DNA from: an uncultured Clostridia bacterium
GTDB lineage: Bacteria; Bacillota_A; Clostridia; TANB77; CAG-508
NCBI GenBank assembly: GCA_947624715.1
Contig: CANQLO010000019.1
Coordinates: 1 to 32,368 of the forward strand
DNA length: 32,368 bases
Direction: 5' to 3'
The notes under the pieces are model-generated. The model did not search any database and had not been told where the DNA came from. It saw nothing but the letters and a program-made list of their open reading frames with translations. Position numbers and translations under genes: made by a program. This document shows positions 1 through 9,730 of the stretch, one piece after another; position 1 is the stretch's first letter, and each line of letters opens with the position of its first letter.

Positions 1-215
1 AATTTCTGGGGGTAAGGGGGAACTATGCCCTTTTTTATTATTTTGGTTTTAATTTTCTTACTAATTCTTTCAAACTAAAATTCTCCTTTGTGATATATTA
101 AATATAACATGAAATGGAAAATAAAACAATGATTTTATATAAAAATCTTTTAAAATAGTTGAATATAAGCAACTCTTATGATAATATAATAATACTATAG
201 GAGTATTAAACTAAA

Positions 216-998
216 ATGGAAAATATTACAATAACTAAAAATGAAAATCTTGAATATTTACAATTTAATAAATTATTGGAATTTAAAGATGAAATTATAC
301 ATGCATTTACATTAACAACTTTTAACTTTGGACTTGATAAAGATGAAGAAAATAGGAAAGAAAGTTTCAAGATAATTGCAAGGACTTTTAATGTTAATGA
401 AGAAAATATTATTAAAGCAAAACAAACACATACTGACAATATATTAGAAATAAAAAATCAAGAATTAAAATTAAAAGATGTTGATGGACTAATTACTGAT
501 AGAAAAGATAAGGCGTTAGCTGTAAGTTTTGCAGACTGCATAGACTTGTTGATGTATGATCCAAAAGAAAAAGTTATTGCAAATGTACATTCTGGCTGGA
601 AGGGAACAACTAAAAAAATTGCACAAAAGACAATCTACAAAATGATACAAGATTATAATTGCAAGCCAGAAAATATAATTTGTTGTATTGGACCAGCATT
701 AAGAAAAGATCATTTTTTAGTAAATGAAGATGTTGTTCAAATATTTGAAAATGAGTTTAATGATTATTGTAAAAATTATGATATAATTGAAAAAACAGAA
801 TATTCTAATGAAAAAGGTATTCAATATAAAATAGATACAATTTTAATAAATAAATTAATGTTAGAAGATATGGAATTATTACCTAAAAATATAATCGATA
901 GCAATATCTGTACAATGTGTTCGTGTGATAAATTTCATTCACATAGAATAGAAGGAAAAGATTTTAAAAAGAATTTAGGATTAATAATGTTAAAATAA
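216..998 (+). CDS. pgeF: Peptidoglycan editing factor PgeF (YfiH / DUF152 / laccase-domain family)
   Basis: A 260-residue cytosolic protein of the multicopper-polyphenol-oxidase-like YfiH family. Members act as purine nucleoside phosphorylase/deaminase-type enzymes and are linked to keeping the muropeptide composition correct. The conserved zinc ligands are visible: His72 in QTH, Cys108 in the SFADC stretch and His125 in NVHSGWKG. The CIGP block follows at about residue 167, and a C-terminal CTMCSCDKFHSHR motif is present. Length is normal for the family. The ATG is preceded by AGGAG at 199-203. The gene lies 57 bp upstream of the uracil-DNA glycosylase gene and is probably cotranscribed with it. 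The family call is secure; the exact substrate is known only from homologues. Confidence 0.93.
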   Translation: MENITITKNENLEYLQFNKLLEFKDEIIHAFTLTTFNFGLDKDEENRKESFKIIARTFNVNEENIIKAKQTHTDNILEIKNQELKLKDVDGLITDRKDKALAVSFADCIDLLMYDPKEKVIANVHSGWKGTTKKIAQKTIYKMIQDYNCKPENIICCIGPALRKDHFLVNEDVVQIFENEFNDYCKNYDIIEKTEYSNEKGIQYKIDTILINKLMLEDMELLPKNIIDSNICTMCSCDKFHSHRIEGKDFKKNLGLIMLK

Positions 999-1055
999 AG
1001 ATTAACAAATTAAAATTTTGGGCAAAGAGAAAAGTAAAAAATTTGAGGATTAAAA

Positions 1056-1622
1056 ATGTTTGATAATTGGGAAGAGTTAGAAAATAGTATTAAAAATTGT
1101 AACAAATGTAAATTAAATGGAGGAAGAACTAATATAGTTTTCGGTGTTGGAAATAGAGAAGCAGATATAATGTTTATAGGAGAAGGTCCGGGAGCAGATG
1201 AAGATAAAGAAGGAATTCCTTTTGTAGGAAAAGCTGGACAGCTTATGGACAAGGCTTTTGCTGGAATAGGTATAAACAGAGAACATGTTTATATAGCTAA
1301 TATTGTAAAATGCAGACCACCACAAAATAGAGTTCCAGAAAAGGATGAGGCTGTAGCATGTTTAAATTATTTAAGAAATCAGGTTATTTTAGTTAAGCCT
1401 AAAATTATTGTTTTACTAGGTAGTACAGCATTAAAAAATATATTAGGAGAAGAACATTCTATAACAAAGGAAAGAGGTATTTTAACTGAGAAAAAAGGAA
1501 TAAAATACTTACCAACTTGGCATCCAGCAGCACTTTTAAGAGATGAAAGCAAAAAAATAGAATTTTGGAAAGATTTGAAGCAACTAAAAAGTTTAGCAGA
1601 AGAAGAAAATTTAAATATTTAA
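1056..1622 (+). CDS. Uracil-DNA glycosylase, family 4 (Fe-S type)
   Basis: A 188-residue base-excision-repair enzyme that removes uracil from DNA. Family 4 glycosylases hold a [4Fe-4S] cluster, and the four expected cysteines are present: Cys15, Cys18, Cys86 (in KCRPPQNR) and Cys102. Active-site motif A is [12 protein letters not shown] at about 42-53. The C-terminal motif THPAALL-like (WHPAALL, His156) matches the family. The start is supported by GAGGA at 1045-1049, 6 bases before the ATG. A hairpin with a T-rich tail follows at 1627-1672. The gene follows pgeF closely and probably shares its transcript. Confidence 0.94.
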   Translation: MFDNWEELENSIKNCNKCKLNGGRTNIVFGVGNREADIMFIGEGPGADEDKEGIPFVGKAGQLMDKAFAGIGINREHVYIANIVKCRPPQNRVPEKDEAVACLNYLRNQVILVKPKIIVLLGSTALKNILGEEHSITKERGILTEKKGIKYLPTWHPAALLRDESKKIEFWKDLKQLKSLAEEENLNI

Positions 1623-1626
1623 AGAA

Positions 1627-1672
1627 AAAAGATGGATTATATTTGACTATACATTCATCTTTTGATTTTTTG
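1627..1672 (+). terminator. Rho-independent terminator after the uracil-DNA glycosylase gene
   Basis: The arm AAAAGATGGAT (1627-1637) pairs with ATTCATCTTTT (1653-1663), with one G-T pair, and is followed by a T-rich tail (TGATTTTTTG). It sits directly after the stop codon and separates the pgeF/UDG unit from the next gene. Confidence 0.7.
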
Positions 1673-1740
1673 TAGAATAATTGAAAAAAATATGATATTA
1701 TAAAATTAAGTAAAAAATAAGATAAAGGAAAAGTGTCAAG

Positions 1741-2976
1741 ATGAATGAAGATGAAATAAGAAGTTATTGTTTAAATTGTGTAAATAAACCATGCAGCAAC
1801 AAAGGTTGCCCACTCAATAATAATATTCCACTTTTTATACATGAGAAAGATTTAAAAAAAGCTTTTGAAATTTTATCAGAAACAACAGTTTTACCAGCTG
1901 TTTGTGGAGCAATTTGCCCCCATAAAAAGCAGTGCCAAGGAAGTTGTATAAGAGGTATAAAAGGTGAGAGTGTATCTATTGAAAAAATGGAAGAATTTAT
2001 TGGAAAAGAGTCAATAAAAAACAATTATAAGATTCCAACTCAAATAGATAAATTGTTAATAGATAAAAAAGTTGCAGTTGTGGGAAGTGGTCCAGCTGGG
2101 CTTACTTGTAGTGCATTTTTAGCTAAGAAGGGTGTAAAAGTCACAATATATGAGAAGTTTGATGAGTTAGGAGGAATATTAACTCATGGGATACCAGATT
2201 TTAGACTAGATAAAGAAATTGTAAAAAGCACAATTAGGAAAATTTTAGATTTAGGTATAGAGGTAAAAACAAATGCCCAACTTGGAAAAGATTTTACAAT
2301 TTATGATTTAACTAAAAATTATGATGCAGTTTTTATCGGTATAGGAGCCAATGTTCCAACTAAAATGAATATAGAAGGTGAAGAACTTAATGGAGTATAT
2401 GGTGGAAATGAATTATTAGAAAATAATAATCATCCAAATTATATAGGAAAAAAAGTAGCAGTTATTGGCGGTGGTAATGTTGCCATGGATACAGCAAGAA
2501 CAATTAATAAATTGGGAGCAAAAGAAGTTTATGTAATATATAGACGAGCAGAAGAACAAATGCCTGCTGAAACAAAAGAAATAGAAGATGCAAAAAAAGA
2601 GGGAATAGAGTTTTTATTTCAAACAAATATAATTAAAATTTTAGGAAACGAAAAAGTAGAGAAAATAGAATGTATAAAAACAGAGCTGGTTAAAAAAGAA
2701 GGTGAAACAAGATTATCACCTGTAAATATTGAGAATAGTAATTATTTTATGGACATGGATTATGTTGTTATGGCAACAGGTTCTAAACCAGAAGAAAGCA
2801 ATATAATAGATTTTGAAAAAAATAAATGGGGATACATTAATGTAAATGAAAACATGCAAACATCAGTACAAAAGGTATTTGCAGGTGGGGATATTATAGG
2901 AGAAAAATCAACAGTTGCATATGCAGCAAGGTCAGGAAGAAATGCAGCAGAAAGTATAATTAAATTTCTATTATAG
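1741..2976 (+). CDS. Glutamate synthase small (beta) subunit-like NAD(P)-dependent flavoprotein
   Basis: A 411-residue FAD/NAD(P)-binding oxidoreductase of the GltD type. The N-terminal Fer4_20-like domain has eight cysteines (10, 13, 18, 23, 55, 59, 65, 69), enough for two [4Fe-4S] clusters. An FAD dinucleotide-binding GSGPAG follows at 115-120, an NAD(P) motif GGGNVA at 243-248, and a C-terminal FAGGD that contacts FAD. In glutamate synthase this subunit takes electrons from NAD(P)H and passes them to the large subunit. No large subunit or NfnA-like partner is adjacent, so this copy may serve another electron acceptor. It stands as a single transcription unit between a terminator and the palindromic element at 3022. 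Confidence 0.88.
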   Translation: MNEDEIRSYCLNCVNKPCSNKGCPLNNNIPLFIHEKDLKKAFEILSETTVLPAVCGAICPHKKQCQGSCIRGIKGESVSIEKMEEFIGKESIKNNYKIPTQIDKLLIDKKVAVVGSGPAGLTCSAFLAKKGVKVTIYEKFDELGGILTHGIPDFRLDKEIVKSTIRKILDLGIEVKTNAQLGKDFTIYDLTKNYDAVFIGIGANVPTKMNIEGEELNGVYGGNELLENNNHPNYIGKKVAVIGGGNVAMDTARTINKLGAKEVYVIYRRAEEQMPAETKEIEDAKKEGIEFLFQTNIIKILGNEKVEKIECIKTELVKKEGETRLSPVNIENSNYFMDMDYVVMATGSKPEESNIIDFEKNKWGYINVNENMQTSVQKVFAGGDIIGEKSTVAYAARSGRNAAESIIKFLL

Positions 2977-3021
2977 TAAAGATAATAATTGCATAGAAAA
3001 TTTTACTACAATTAAATAATT

Positions 3022-3136
3022 ACATGAATATAGTTATTTTTGAATAGCCGCGTAGCGTTCAAGCGAAGCGCGCTGGAGCAGCAACCTTTAGGTTGCGTTG
3101 CGACAACAAGGCTTGAGAAAATAACTATATTTATGT
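3022..3136. repeat. GC-rich palindromic interspersed element, copy 1 (MITE/REP-like)
   Basis: A 115-bp element bounded by 19-base terminal inverted repeats: ACATGAATATAGTTATTTT (3022-3040) and AAAATAACTATATTTATGT (3118-3136), which differ at one position when paired. The interior is much richer in GC than the flanks and contains a small hairpin, GCAACC-TTTA-GGTTGC (3081-3096). A related copy lies in opposite orientation at 21051-21176. It has no ORF and sits between two convergent genes, where it could also fold as an RNA terminator. Confidence 0.8.
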
Positions 3137-3159
3137 TTTATATAATAGATGTGACAGTT

Positions 3160-4251
3160 TTATGGAATATTATCTTTATACTCAATACTATCTTTAACAA
3201 ATAGTTTTTTAACGGCACCAAAAATCGTAGATAATACAGATTTCTTAACAACTGCAATTTGAGTATTTCCAGTAAGATTTTCATATTTTTTATCAATTTC
3301 AGCCATTTTTGACATATAGAAATCATTGAAATATGAATAATTTTCTGCTTTTCCAATTAAATTACTAAAGCTATATAATTGCTTTCTATATTCTTCAATT
3401 TCATTAGCAGTTTTAATCTCTTTCATTCTAGCATTAAAATAAGAATTTAAAATAAGATTTTGTGTATCAAAAAATGTTTTCTTAATTTGCTCCTTATAAC
3501 GATTTATAGTATTAGTGGCATTTTTGAATTTTATATATGACATATCAGTAGACTGTATTTTATTATTTATTTTTATAATTTTTTCTTCAGTAAACATTAT
3601 TTTATCAAAATTTTGTTGTATATCAAAAGCATTCTTTTCACCAAATAAAAATTTGAATTTATCAAAAAAAGCATTATTTGCAAAAAAAGTACTTTCAAAC
3701 AAAACAGCAAATCCTGTTAAATAACCAACTTGCTTGATTAGATTACAGAGCATTGGATAATATGTAGGGCTATCAGTAGAAAAGCCTACTCCATAATAAG
3801 TAACAAAATCACGAGCTTCTCCAACGGCAAATGAAGACATAAGTTGGACTGCAGCTTCATTAAGAGCTGTTCCGTAAGATTTTACTCTTAAATATGTACA
3901 TAACCCTAATCTATGAAGAACACCTTTTGAATCTTTTATTTCTTGAAAATGGTGTACTATCTCATGAAAAGAAAGTCTTTTTATATCATTAAAACTAATT
4001 CCTTTTCTAAAATATAATGATTCATTCTTGTAAAAGTAACATGCATCAGACATGCCGGAAGGCATATCAGCAATATACATATTAAGCCTAGAAATTCTTG
4101 TAAATATATCATTATAATCTAACTTAAAATCAGGAAATTTAGAACATAGTATTTTAGAAACATATGTAGCAATCTCGTTTACATTAAAAGTATTTATAGG
4201 GCATATTACCTTAATACCATTTTTCTCAAGTTCTTGTTCAATTGAAATCAT
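3160..4251 (-). CDS. Putative zincin-type metallopeptidase-like protein, unknown family
   Basis: A 363-residue soluble protein with no signal peptide or clear membrane helix. The one recognisable feature is HEIVH at 96-100, an HExxH zinc-protease motif. It is followed by ALNEAAVQL (129-137), where Glu132 sits where a gluzincin's third zinc ligand would be. The C-terminal third is rich in charged, helical-looking sequence and may be coiled coil. The ATG is supported by AAAGGAG (complement of 4259-4265), 7 bases upstream. It is alone on the minus strand, divergent from leuS. The protease activity is inferred from the motif only; I do not recognise the family or a substrate. Confidence 0.6.
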   Translation of the reverse strand: MISIEQELEKNGIKVICPINTFNVNEIATYVSKILCSKFPDFKLDYNDIFTRISRLNMYIADMPSGMSDACYFYKNESLYFRKGISFNDIKRLSFHEIVHHFQEIKDSKGVLHRLGLCTYLRVKSYGTALNEAAVQLMSSFAVGEARDFVTYYGVGFSTDSPTYYPMLCNLIKQVGYLTGFAVLFESTFFANNAFFDKFKFLFGEKNAFDIQQNFDKIMFTEEKIIKINNKIQSTDMSYIKFKNATNTINRYKEQIKKTFFDTQNLILNSYFNARMKEIKTANEIEEYRKQLYSFSNLIGKAENYSYFNDFYMSKMAEIDKKYENLTGNTQIAVVKKSVLSTIFGAVKKLFVKDSIEYKDNIP

Positions 4252-4365
4252 TAAAATTCTCCTTTGTACAACATATAAACATTATACACTATTACATTTC
4301 AAAATAATATAACAATAATATTAAAAAAATGTAATCATTTAGTAACATTATTTAATGAAAATATA

Positions 4366-4394
4366 TAGATTTTTACTTATTTTTATAGTATAAT
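4366..4394 (+). promoter_or_regulatory. Probable promoter of leuS
   Basis: A perfect -10 box TATAAT (4389-4394) lies 17 bp after a weak -35 (TAGATT, 4366-4371). It sits about 105 bases before leuS. I see no T-box specifier or antiterminator in the short leader. Confidence 0.4.
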
Positions 4395-4500
4395 ATACTC
4401 ATTAAATGTTACGGAAACAAAAGGAAATGATAAAATTGAAATAATAAATGTTTCAAAATTACATAACTTTTTAAGTAATGCAAGAAAGGAATAAATTTTT

Positions 4501-6924
4501 ATGTATAATTTTAAAGAAGTAGAACAAAAATGGCAAAAGAAATGGGAAGAGGAAGGAACTTTTAATGCAAAATGTGATTACACATTACCAAAGTGGTTTG
4601 GATTAATAGAGTTTCCTTATCCATCAGGACAAGGACTTCATGTTGGACATCCAAGAAGTTATACTGCATTAGATATAATTGCAAGAAAAAGAAGAATGCA
4701 AGGATATAATGTATTGTATCCGATAGGTTTTGATGCTTTTGGATTACCAGCAGAGAATTATGCAATAAAAAATCATATACATCCAAAAATAACAACAGAG
4801 CAAAACATAGCCCACTTTAAACAGCAACTACAATCACTAGGATTTTCATTTGACTGGTCTAGAGAAATAAACACAACAGATCCAGATTATTATAAATGGA
4901 CACAATGGATATTTATACAACTATTCAAAAAAGGCTTAGCATACAAAGCAACTATGCCAATAAACTTCTGTACAGGATGTAAAGTGGGACTAGCAAATGA
5001 AGAGGTAGTGAACGGTGTTTGTGAAAGATGTGGAAGCCCAGTTATTCAAAAGGAAAAATCACAATGGATGCTTAAAATAACAGAATATGCACAAAGACTA
5101 ATTGATGACTTAGATGATGTGGATTTTCTAGATAAAATAAAAGCTCAACAAAAAAATTGGATAGGAAGAAGTGAAGGAGCAGAAGTTAATTTTAAAATAA
5201 AAGATACAGATGATTCATTACTTATATATACAACAAGACCAGATACTATATTTGGAGCAACATATATGGTAATATCACCAGAACATCCATTTATAGAGAA
5301 ACATAAAGATATGATTCAAAATTTATCAGAAGTAAAAGACTACCAAGAAAAAGCTGCAATGAAATCTGATTTTGAAAGAGCAGAATTAAATAAAGAAAAA
5401 ACAGGAGTTGAGATTAAAGGAATAAAAGCTATAAATCCTTTAACAAACGAAGAGATACCAATATGGATTTCCGATTATGTTTTAATAACTTATGGAACAG
5501 GAGCAATAATGGCTGTTCCAGCACATGACCAAAGAGATTTTGAATTTGCTAAAAAGTTTAATTTACCAATAAAATTAGTTATAAAGAGCAAAACTGAAGA
5601 TATAGAAGACAAAGAATTAACAGAAGCATTTACAGATGTAGAAGATGGCATCTCTGTAAACTCTGGATTTTTAACAGGATTAGATTCAAAAGATGCAATA
5701 AATAAGGTAATAGAATATATCGAAGAAAACAATTTAGGAAAAAGAAAAGTAAACTATAAATTACGTGACTGGGTATTTTCTCGTCAAAGATATTGGGGAG
5801 AGCCAATACCTATGGTATATTGCGAAGACTGTGGATGGGTTCCAATTCCAGAAGAACAATTACCGCTTAAATTACCAGAGATAGAAGATTATGAGCCTGG
5901 AGAAAATGGAGAATCGCCTTTAGCAAAACAAACTGATTGGATAAATACAACATGCCCTCATTGCGGAAAGCCAGCAAAACGTGAAACAGACACAATGCCA
6001 CAATGGGCAGGCTCATCATGGTATTATTTAAGATATATGGATCCACATAATGATAAGGAATTCGCATCAAAAGAAGCACTAGAATACTGGTCACCAGTTG
6101 ACTGGTATAATGGAGGAATGGAACATACAACATTGCACTTATTATACTCAAGATTCTGGCATAAATTTTTATATGATATTGGAAAAGTTCCGACAAAAGA
6201 GCCATATCAGAAGCGTACATCACATGGGATGATACTTGGTGAAAATGGCGAAAAAATGTCTAAATCTAAAGGAAATGTAATAAATCCAGATGATATAGTT
6301 AGGGAATTTGGCGCAGATAGCTTTAGAGTATATGAAATGTTTATGGGACCATTTGATCAAACAGCACAATGGTCTATGGAAAGCATAAGGGGATGTAGCA
6401 AGTTTTTAGATAGAGTATGGTCACTTCAAGATATTTTAGTAGATGGAGATGAATATTCAAAAGAATTTGAAAATATGATGCATAAGGCTATTAAAAAGGT
6501 TGGAAACGATATTGAAGAAATGAAGTTTAATACATCAGTATCAACATTTATGACCATGGTAAATGAATTCAGTAAAGCAAAAAAAATAAACAAAAAAGAA
6601 TTCGAAACATTTATCCAATTATTAAATCCATTTGCACCACATATGACAGAAGAATTATGGGAAAGATTAGGTCATACTGATTCATTAGCATATAAGCCTT
6701 GGCCAAAATATGATGAAGCAAAAACAATAGATGACTTAATAAATTTACCAATACAAGTAAATGGAAAATTAAGAGCAAATATAGATATTCAAAAAGATGA
6801 GGATAAAGAATCAGTTAAAGAAAAAGTTCATAAAAATGAAAAAATAAAAGCATATTTAGAAGGAAAAGAACTTGTAAAAGAAATATATGTACCTAATAGA
6901 ATATACAATATAGTAATAAAATAA
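4501..6924 (+). CDS. leuS: Leucyl-tRNA synthetase
   Basis: An 807-residue class Ia synthetase that charges tRNA-Leu. It has the HIGH-type motif HVGH at 47-50 within [13 protein letters not shown], an inserted CP1 editing domain ([13 protein letters not shown] and [16 protein letters not shown] are typical editing-site blocks), and the KMSKS loop at 585-589. Zinc-binding cysteine pairs occur in the CP1/ZN region (CTGC, CERC; CEDC, CPHC). The C-terminal anticodon-binding domain is complete. It is the first gene of a probable five-gene run to 11265 with short gaps. An AAAGGAATAAA Shine-Dalgarno region precedes the start. Confidence 0.98.
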   Translation: MYNFKEVEQKWQKKWEEEGTFNAKCDYTLPKWFGLIEFPYPSGQGLHVGHPRSYTALDIIARKRRMQGYNVLYPIGFDAFGLPAENYAIKNHIHPKITTEQNIAHFKQQLQSLGFSFDWSREINTTDPDYYKWTQWIFIQLFKKGLAYKATMPINFCTGCKVGLANEEVVNGVCERCGSPVIQKEKSQWMLKITEYAQRLIDDLDDVDFLDKIKAQQKNWIGRSEGAEVNFKIKDTDDSLLIYTTRPDTIFGATYMVISPEHPFIEKHKDMIQNLSEVKDYQEKAAMKSDFERAELNKEKTGVEIKGIKAINPLTNEEIPIWISDYVLITYGTGAIMAVPAHDQRDFEFAKKFNLPIKLVIKSKTEDIEDKELTEAFTDVEDGISVNSGFLTGLDSKDAINKVIEYIEENNLGKRKVNYKLRDWVFSRQRYWGEPIPMVYCEDCGWVPIPEEQLPLKLPEIEDYEPGENGESPLAKQTDWINTTCPHCGKPAKRETDTMPQWAGSSWYYLRYMDPHNDKEFASKEALEYWSPVDWYNGGMEHTTLHLLYSRFWHKFLYDIGKVPTKEPYQKRTSHGMILGENGEKMSKSKGNVINPDDIVREFGADSFRVYEMFMGPFDQTAQWSMESIRGCSKFLDRVWSLQDILVDGDEYSKEFENMMHKAIKKVGNDIEEMKFNTSVSTFMTMVNEFSKAKKINKKEFETFIQLLNPFAPHMTEELWERLGHTDSLAYKPWPKYDEAKTIDDLINLPIQVNGKLRANIDIQKDEDKESVKEKVHKNEKIKAYLEGKELVKEIYVPNRIYNIVIK

Positions 6925-6974
6925 GCTGTTGAGAATTAATTGAATTTAGCGACTAGGAAAGGAATAATTGTAAT

Positions 6975-8747
6975 ATGAAGCTTACTAAAAAGAACAAAGA
7001 CTCTAAAAATAAGACTAAAACAAAAAAAGAATCTAAAACAAAAGATAAAAAAACGCTAGAAATTGCATTTAATATTTTAGCGATTTTTTGCATAGCAATA
7101 TTTTGTATATCTGTAGTTCCAAAAGCCCTTCAAAATGACACTTTTTATACAATAAAAATAGGACAGTTAATAAGAGAAAATGGAATAGACTATCAAGACC
7201 ATTTCTCATGGCATGAAAATTTACCATATATGTATCCACACTGGTTATATGATATAATCATTTCTCTTATATTTGATTTTGCAGGTGGATATACAGGACT
7301 TTATATATCAACAATAGTACTTTCAGTAATGCTTGGAGTCTTGTTATACTTTACAAATAAAAAGATTTCAAAAAATGCAGTTATTTCATTTGTTATCGCT
7401 GTTGGACAAATGGAATTAATGAAAGAATATATTGCAGTAAGAGCACAATTAGTAACATTTGTTCTACTTGTTGCGACAATATTACTTATAGTAAAATATC
7501 TAGAAAAACCAAAATTAAGGTATGCAATAGGACTAGTTATAATACCGATAATTATTGCAAATGTACACTCTGCAGTATTTCCATTCTATTTTGTACTATA
7601 CTTGCCATTTATAGCAGAATATGCAATTGCAGCAGTATTGGATTGGCATCTTCCACATAAAGTTTATCAAATGTGGATAAGTAATAGAATAAAAGTCACA
7701 AACAAGAAATTAAAAAAGGCTAAAGACGGAAAAATCGAAAAATATCAAGCTGACTTGCAAATATTAAATAAAATGCTAGAAAAATCAAACTCAACTTTTG
7801 AAACGAGTTTAATAAAACAAAATGACAGAAGAAAGAAACCATACAAAATAGTATTAGAGAAAAATAACAATGTATTAAAACTATTTATAATAATGTTAAT
7901 ATGCTTATTAACAGGATTGTTAACACCAATAAAAGATATGCCTTATATGTACACATATAAGATAATGCAAGGAAATACAACTAAAAGTATAAGTGAACAT
8001 CTACCATTAACTCTTATTGAAAATATACCAATACTTATAACTATTACTGCTACTTTTGCATTAGCAATATTCACTAAAGTAAAATTAAGATTAAGAGATA
8101 TATTCCTTTTTGGAGGATTAACATTACTAACACTAATGTCTAGAAGACAAGCCTCAATGCTTATATTATTTGGAGGAACAGTAGTTAGTACAATGCTTGC
8201 TAATCTTATAGAAATGTATGATAAAAATGGTACAGAAGATTTTATGCAATATACAACTAGTATTTTAGGAGAAGTACTTACAATTTTGTTAGTATTTATT
8301 ATAAGTTTAAGTATATATAAGAAAAATATTAATGCAAATTATATAAATACAAGCAACTATCCAGTGGATGCAACAAATTGGATAAAAGAAAATTTAGATT
8401 ATAAAAATATAAAGTTATTTAACGATTACAACTATGGAAGTTATTTACTTTTAAATGATGTTCCTGTATTTATAGATTCTAGGTGTGATTTATATACACC
8501 TGAGTTTAACGGAACTTACAATAAAGAAGAAAAGAAATATGAAGGAAAAGATATATTTTCAGATTATCTTAGTGTATCAAATATTTCTACTTGGTATGAT
8601 ACTAAATTTGAAGAATATGGTGTTACTCATGTAATATGTAAAACAAACTCTAAGTTAAAAATGCTTATTTCTAGAGATGACGGTTATAAGGAATTATATA
8701 ATGATTCAAAATTTGTAATTTATGAAAGGCTAGCAGAAGAAGAGTAA
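6975..8747 (+). CDS. Polytopic membrane protein, GT-C glycosyltransferase-like
   Basis: A 590-residue integral membrane protein. A very lysine-rich cytosolic N-terminus (1-28) precedes the first helix (about 29-48). Roughly ten or more hydrophobic helices follow, broken by a basic cytosolic loop around 235-300. The last ~135 residues are a soluble domain containing NDYNYGSYLL and FIDSR (499-503). This architecture, with an N-terminal multi-helix part and a C-terminal soluble domain with a 'FIDxR' block, resembles uncharacterised GT-C-fold proteins related to dolichyl-phosphate-mannose-type transferases. It starts 50 bp after leuS with AAAGGA upstream and is 6 bp from the next gene, so it is probably translationally coupled to it. 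Glycosyltransfer is an inference from architecture. Confidence 0.6.
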   Translation: MKLTKKNKDSKNKTKTKKESKTKDKKTLEIAFNILAIFCIAIFCISVVPKALQNDTFYTIKIGQLIRENGIDYQDHFSWHENLPYMYPHWLYDIIISLIFDFAGGYTGLYISTIVLSVMLGVLLYFTNKKISKNAVISFVIAVGQMELMKEYIAVRAQLVTFVLLVATILLIVKYLEKPKLRYAIGLVIIPIIIANVHSAVFPFYFVLYLPFIAEYAIAAVLDWHLPHKVYQMWISNRIKVTNKKLKKAKDGKIEKYQADLQILNKMLEKSNSTFETSLIKQNDRRKKPYKIVLEKNNNVLKLFIIMLICLLTGLLTPIKDMPYMYTYKIMQGNTTKSISEHLPLTLIENIPILITITATFALAIFTKVKLRLRDIFLFGGLTLLTLMSRRQASMLILFGGTVVSTMLANLIEMYDKNGTEDFMQYTTSILGEVLTILLVFIISLSIYKKNINANYINTSNYPVDATNWIKENLDYKNIKLFNDYNYGSYLLLNDVPVFIDSRCDLYTPEFNGTYNKEEKKYEGKDIFSDYLSVSNISTWYDTKFEEYGVTHVICKTNSKLKMLISRDDGYKELYNDSKFVIYERLAEEE

Positions 8748-8753
8748 AAATAT

Positions 8754-9671
8754 ATGGAAGAAAAAAATTATAAAGTTAATTTTGAAAATATAAATCAAAG
8801 GCTTGATACTTATGTAACAAGCCTTGATGTGCATTTTACAAGAAGTATGGTTCAAAAACTAATCAAAAATGAAAAAATATTAGTAAATGGTAAATTGCAA
8901 AAAGAGTCTTATAAAATAAAAGAAAATGATGAGATAAAAATTATAATTGAGAAACCAAAAGAAACAAATCTAAAAGCTGAAGATATTGACTTAGATATTG
9001 TATATGAAGATGAATATATTTTAGTTATAAATAAAAGAAAAGGAATGGTTGTACACCCTGGAAATGGAAATCCTGATGGAACACTAGTAAATGCTGTATT
9101 AAATCATTGTAAAGGTAGCTTATCTGGTATTGGAGGAGAGATAAGACCAGGGATAGTACACAGATTAGATAAAGATACATCAGGGTTAATCATAGTTGCA
9201 AAATGCGACGAAGCTCACATAAATATGTCTAATCAAATAAAAGAGCATAAGATAACAAAAATATACACTGCTTTAGTTAAAGGAAATATTGCAGAAGATA
9301 CTGCTACTATAAATATGCCTATCGGAAGAAGCAAGCAGGATAGAAAGAAGATGGAAGCAAGAGCAGATGGAAAAGAAGCAATTACACATATAAAAGTCAT
9401 AAAAAGATATGGAGATTATACACTTTTAAGAATTAAAATTGACACTGGAAGAACTCATCAAATAAGAGTACACTTATCTAAAATAGGACATCCAGTTGTA
9501 GGGGATGAAGTATATTCTAATGGTAAGAATGAATTTAATATATCAGGTCAAATGTTACATAGCACAATTTTAGAATTTAATCATCCAATTACTAATAATA
9601 AAATGCATTTAGAAGCGGAGTTACCTGATGAATTTAAAAATGTGTTAAAAATTTTAGATAGTAGATTATAA
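8754..9671 (+). CDS. RluA/RluD-family pseudouridine synthase
   Basis: A 305-residue RNA-modifying enzyme. The N-terminal S4 RNA-binding domain (about 13-62, QRLDTYV...VNGK) is followed by the catalytic domain. The family motif HRLDKDTSG (136-144) places the catalytic Asp at 139. Later RTHQIRVHL and GHPVVGD blocks are present. By homology it isomerises uridines in 23S rRNA helix 69 or a similar site; the exact target cannot be read from sequence. It begins 6 bp after the preceding membrane-protein gene, whose end supplies the purine-rich ribosome-binding site. Confidence 0.93.
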   Translation: MEEKNYKVNFENINQRLDTYVTSLDVHFTRSMVQKLIKNEKILVNGKLQKESYKIKENDEIKIIIEKPKETNLKAEDIDLDIVYEDEYILVINKRKGMVVHPGNGNPDGTLVNAVLNHCKGSLSGIGGEIRPGIVHRLDKDTSGLIIVAKCDEAHINMSNQIKEHKITKIYTALVKGNIAEDTATINMPIGRSKQDRKKMEARADGKEAITHIKVIKRYGDYTLLRIKIDTGRTHQIRVHLSKIGHPVVGDEVYSNGKNEFNISGQMLHSTILEFNHPITNNKMHLEAELPDEFKNVLKILDSRL

Positions 9672-9730
9672 ATAACTTTTGTTATTCACAGCTATTATAA
9701 AAACATAAATATAATTAGAAAGGGAGAAAT

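Noticed and set aside
1..215. A gene or RNA before pgeF
   Set aside because: No ORF or structure is supportable; G-rich bases near 6-20 are isolated. A TTGAAT (159) and TATAAT (185) pair is spaced 20 bp apart, too far for a confident promoter.
3041..3117. CRISPR array or coding sequence in the GC-rich elements
   Set aside because: Single palindromic unit per site, no regularly spaced direct repeats, no ORF shared between the two copies.
4395..4500. T-box riboswitch before leuS
   Set aside because: The leader is only about 100 bases and has no T-box sequence, specifier loop or terminator/antiterminator pair.
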